Below are positions 60,101 to 64,000 of a DNA stretch of 64,000 bases, piece by piece. The notes beneath the pieces were generated by a model. It had not been told where the DNA came from and ran no database searches. It saw nothing but the letters and a program-made list of their open reading frames with translations. Made by a program: the position numbers and the translations under genes. The first letter of the stretch is position 1, and every line of letters begins with the position of its first letter. Source of the stretch: Serilophus lunatus (Eukaryota > Chordata > Aves > Passeriformes > Eurylaimidae); contig VXBA01001575.1 of NCBI GenBank assembly GCA_013399895.1, positions 998,566-1,062,565 of the forward strand, written 5' to 3'.

Positions 60101-61850
60101 TGCTTTCTCTTTTTCTAATTAAATCTTAGATCTAAACACAAACATAAAAACATCATTATGTATTACATCTCTTACAGCTCAAAGCTTCCACAAAAGCACT
60201 TGCTTTGCATACATACTCTTGCCATTCTTTCCATATACCTCAATAAAAATTGAGACCTTTCCCAGCCATGCAGTACCAGCCAAGTTAAAACAAATGACAG
60301 TTTCTATCACAGTCTTCAAATTATTCTGTAACTGCTGCACATACAGTCTCTTCTCTCAACAAATTAAAAATAAAGAGCAATTGAAATTTAGTACTTTTGC
60401 CAATGAAAAAGAAAGGACTATTAGATAAAGAGAGGATTGTCTTTTAATGTTTATATATGACTGTAAAGTCTTAGGCAAATCTCAAGAGTTCTTAGACAAT
60501 ACGATAGTATAACTGATCAGATCCATCTCTCTAATCTGCACAGAATCCACACAGATACAAAAACAAGCTTTTGTCACTACCACTAGAAAAAATGTCCGAG
60601 TAGACACTAGGAGCAGGTCTAATGAATAACAAGGTGTGAGGGGTTGTTGGGTTTGTGTTTTTTTTTTCTGCACAGCCTTTTTCTAAAGTAGAGTCACTCT
60701 TTACCTTTTTAGGTAAAATGCACCCAACAGGGGATGTACTACAGTTCATCATGTGAAGCCTACTTACGCTGACAGAAACTAGAAATAAAATGGTTTTCCC
60801 ACTGCAAGAGTATCTTCCCACGTAAATTACCATATCCAGTCTGTTCCAACTTAATATCAGTTTCTTTGTGATAACATGGAGTTGCCAAGCAACAGGAAAG
60901 ACAGAGTCACAGCTCTGGGCAGTCAGTCAAAAGCTCATTGTCATTCCCACTTCTCGGGACATTCTTATTCTAGACTTTGCTGCACTTTTTTTTCATGTTT
61001 CTTCCTAGTGTCAAGAAAGCAAAGCACTGCTTTCCTTTTTCTATTTCAATATCCTGTTAGAAATTTTCCATCTCTTTTAACCAATAACAACACTGTGCAG
61101 TATGCTTACATAGTCCAAATGCAGCCTGGTTGTATATATTTCTTTGAACATTCCATTAAATTCTCTCTAACAGTCCAGTGTAAAAAGTCTTTCTTTTCCA
61201 TTCTTAATACCCTGATTTACCCATTGGTTTTGGTTTGTTCCCTACTAACTTGCAAACTAAGTTGGTCATAAAGTGATATACTGGGAATAGCATAGAAATA
61301 GATTAGTCCTATCTTCCTTTTATTTTAATGACGCTTTAGATGTTTTCATATATAGCCACACAAACAAGTACAAAAGGCTCTAAAAATACTGAAAAAATAT
61401 ATAGTCATTTAAAAGACAGAATTGCTTTCTTCTTCCTACATATTTTCAGAGAGATACCCTTAGGTCTGTTCATTTAACATTTCAGGAGAGCCTATGGAAA
61501 GTCAAAATTAGTTTACTTGTTGTCTATTGCACTCTGAGTTTCTTCTGAAGGAATCTAACATTTGAAACTATTACTTCTAGTGATCTTGGTCCTAGAAGAA
61601 GTAAACAGTCTCAGCCCAGATTTAGTGAGCACTTAGGCATAAATATTTAAGTAGTTTTGGAGAGCAGTCAAATGCTTTGGCACCTGACATGTTCTGACTC
61701 TGTTAGTTTCTTGTGCCATTTTACTGGGGTCTTGATCTCCAGACAATCAGTAAAAACACAATAATTATGCAAAACTCACTTCAATTTGCACCAAGAAGCA
61801 TCTCTTTTGTTTTGCTGATGCACTAATTTCTCCTTTACCTTTTCAAAATT

Positions 61851-61886
61851 ATACACACACACACACATATATATATATACACACAT
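61851..61886. repeat. (CA)n(TA)n microsatellite
   Basis: Run of ca dinucleotides passing into ta dinucleotides and back, in the intron at the 5' side of the OTOGL exons seen here. Likely length-polymorphic. Confidence 0.9.
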
Positions 61887-62639
61887 TCCATGTAATTTTA
61901 TTTGATCCCTCCTTTTGCATTCTGCAAACATTTGTATCATCAAATGTTCTTCCCCATAGCTAATACAACAACGGAGCAATATTGCTTGGAGTCAACAGAT
62001 GGCACTGACACACACTGTCTTTGTTTGGGAAGAAATACACATTAAAGTGGGGGAAAAATATAGGAAAGATACTAGGTGAACTTACAGGAGAGAGAAAAGA
62101 GAGAAAAGAAATAGCAATAGTGGTTTTTTTCCACTGATGTTATGCATTTCAATACAAGTGTTAAAAAAAACCCAAACAAAACAGAACCCCAAAATGAAAC
62201 ACTACAAAACAGAAAACCCCCATCAAACATATTTAGGGATTAAGAACCTGAGAAATAAATTGCACATGTAGGGGGATTTTCTTCTCCTCTACAACTACAT
62301 GGCTACAGGTTATTTTCACTTAACCTATGACAAAGAAGTTTGCAATACACTTGCAAGATATGACAACTTCTAGCTTTGTAGCACAGTTGAGAAGAAACGG
62401 AGGAGAGCAACATGATTGAGTATATTCACTGATGAAATATCAAGGGACTGAGATTATTCCAGTTACTGACTCATTTTCAAACAATTTCCAGATATTTGCT
62501 AATGCATCCATGATAATTTCGTTCCTATTTCTTTAAAAGTGGCTTCTGAAAAGGATTCATCTCACGCAAAACAAACTCTCAAAACTCAAGAAAGATGCAT
62601 TATTACAAGTAAGTATCTATGTATACAAATAATAGGAAA

Positions 62640-62653
62640 TATATATATATATA
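62640..62653. repeat. (AT)n short tandem repeat
   Basis: Seven at units in AT-rich intron sequence. Confidence 0.75.
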
Positions 62654-63983
62654 ATATTTTCTTTATCATACAAAGGAGGTTTTGTAGAATATTTTGTTGC
62701 AATATAGAGTCCTTGGGTGTTCTGAGGTTTAGTCAGCAATAAAATCCATGTATTTTTCTCTAAATCTATGGCTAATAATGAAAATGTACGACAGCGACTA
62801 TTGTATTTTATCTACTTAAAATAACACCTTATTCTAACTCAATGTTGCTCAATTTTGAAAAAGTTGATTAATCAGATAGAGATCACCAGAAAAGTTTTGG
62901 TTTTTATAATTTAAGAGAACTATCCTAAAAGTTTTGATAAAAGATCACTTAAAGCAAATTTCCTTTTGTTTCATTTACTTAGCTTCACCTGCTTATGTAT
63001 CAGATCTGGCTTTTGCACAGGTCACATTATTGAAATCCCTTTCTCATTAAAACTGAGATCTTCTGTAGATTAAAGAATTTGGAACATCTGAATATTTATT
63101 TCCAAGTAACACGTTCTATAACATGAGCTATTCTGAATTACAACTCAGCAGTATAGTTGTTGGTGTTAGTTTTAATATCTAAGCATATATAGAGAAAACT
63201 TCTTAGTATTGTTTTATTAATACGTGCATGATAAGTGTCAATATGTTATCATTGTTGATTGTAATGATAAAGTACAACATAGCAGGAAAAAAGGACAAGA
63301 GCTCCAGGAAATGAGGGTAGGAGCTAGAAAGATGGAACTGGCATAAAGCTTTTTCAATATAAAAAATGTTAAATCTGTTCATTTGCGCTGCTGAAGTTTA
63401 GTTTCTACACATTCAGAAAAAAAAATACTCATATCCTGACAGAAATTGTAATAAATTTAATTCACAGTTCTTGTAGCTCACAGACAACAACCAGAGTCAG
63501 AGGCCATAAACTGAGAGGCAGCATCTACGGGTGACTAGGTTGAACATCCTACTACTTCAAACACAGCAAAGAACGTCCATTTTACTGCTGCCAACTCACC
63601 ATATAGCTTCCTGAAACAACAGCACGTGATGATGGTTTAATTCTTCTTTTACTGTGCTGTGTCATCAACAGTCCACAAAGCTTTACAGTGAACTGCCTTT
63701 TCAGGCAGCCATTTTAGTCCGTATAGCTAAAGGGCTATTGGATGCTCAAGTCCAACCCAAAAGCAGAAATTCAAGGTGGAAGGTCACTTTCTTCAAGCTC
63801 TTTGGTCACTAAATGGCAAGGTCCTCAGAAACGAGTATCGACTTCAGAGTCACACAAAGCACGCACTGCCTCTAAATTGTCTGTCTCATGGTAAGAAACT
63901 TACCCCAAGCCTTCCATACTAATCTGCACAAATTGAAAGAAATCTTTCCTTTGTTGAGGAATAAAAGTAATTCATTCACAGCA

Positions 63984-64000
63984 TGTAGTGGTTTAACCCG
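63984..64000 (-). mobile_element. Edge of a second LTR of the same ERV family
   Basis: The last 17 bases, tgtagtggtttaacccg, match the terminus of the same avian LTR family (the U5 end when read on minus). The element continues outside the window. Confidence 0.6.

Larger units (their letters stand above)
57162..64000. other. Long OTOGL intron, no exon identified
   Basis: 6.8 kb upstream of the first supported exon. I looked for a minus-strand exon with the VWD start (GDPH ... TFD) ending in phase 0 and found none. Content: microsatellites near 61.86 and 62.64 kb, a G/C-richer patch near 58.5 kb, and the start of an LTR at the right edge. Confidence 0.6.

Noticed and set aside
61768..61800. 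Possible minus exon ending RCFLVQIE before a gtgag donor, which could precede the first VWD exon
   Set aside because: LVQ resembles VWD text, but no GDPH or TFDG lies upstream in frame, the acceptor is poor and a microsatellite follows immediately.
1..64000. Bacterial-type features (operons, CRISPR, riboswitches)
   Set aside because: Split exons, CR1 LINEs and LTRs show a bird genome; no such structures are present.

Overview
The window is nuclear DNA from a bird, probably a neoavian. The evidence is four CR1 LINE loci, two of them keeping the terminal ATTCTGTG-type octamer repeat, and LTR fragments of a bird-wide endogenous retrovirus family (one in an intron, one cut by the right edge). 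The DNA is AT-rich with small exons split by large introns. Almost every long open frame is noise. The real genes were found by joining exons with consensus splice sites, matching phases and a continuous protein. All coding content is on the minus strand.

Gene 1 (15110..57161 and beyond the right edge) is the 3' portion of a giant otogelin-family glycoprotein gene, best matched to OTOGL (otogelin-like, a secreted protein of the inner-ear acellular membranes). I resolve 32 exons from the second half of a von Willebrand D domain to the stop codon. In protein order they encode: VWD second half, C8, a linker containing a 27-nt microexon, an AbfB-like beta-trefoil, TIL-type Cys-rich exons, a very large Ser/Thr/Pro mucin-like exon, a second VWD (with a 24-nt microexon), C8, TIL, a tandem series of 35-residue Cys-rich exons, VWC-like exons and a C-terminal cystine knot ending in CQWN. 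Every junction is phase-compatible and every exon is open except the mucin exon, which carries about ten frameshifts or stops.

Gene 2 (10840 down past position 1) starts about 4.3 kb downstream of the OTOGL stop, in the same direction. It has a signal-peptide exon, two FN3-like modules, a two-exon C-type lectin domain, and two further FN3 modules, then runs off the left edge. In mammals the gene after OTOGL is the FN3-rich receptor phosphatase PTPRQ, but a C-type lectin inside such an ectodomain is not part of the PTPRQ I know. I therefore leave it unnamed and flag it as the most interesting gene here.

The remainder is introns, a roughly 4 kb intergenic spacer, CR1 and LTR debris and a few microsatellites. 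There are no rRNA genes, tRNA genes, CRISPR arrays or bacterial features. The last 6.8 kb (57162..64000) is intron of the otogelin-like gene with no exon I can defend.
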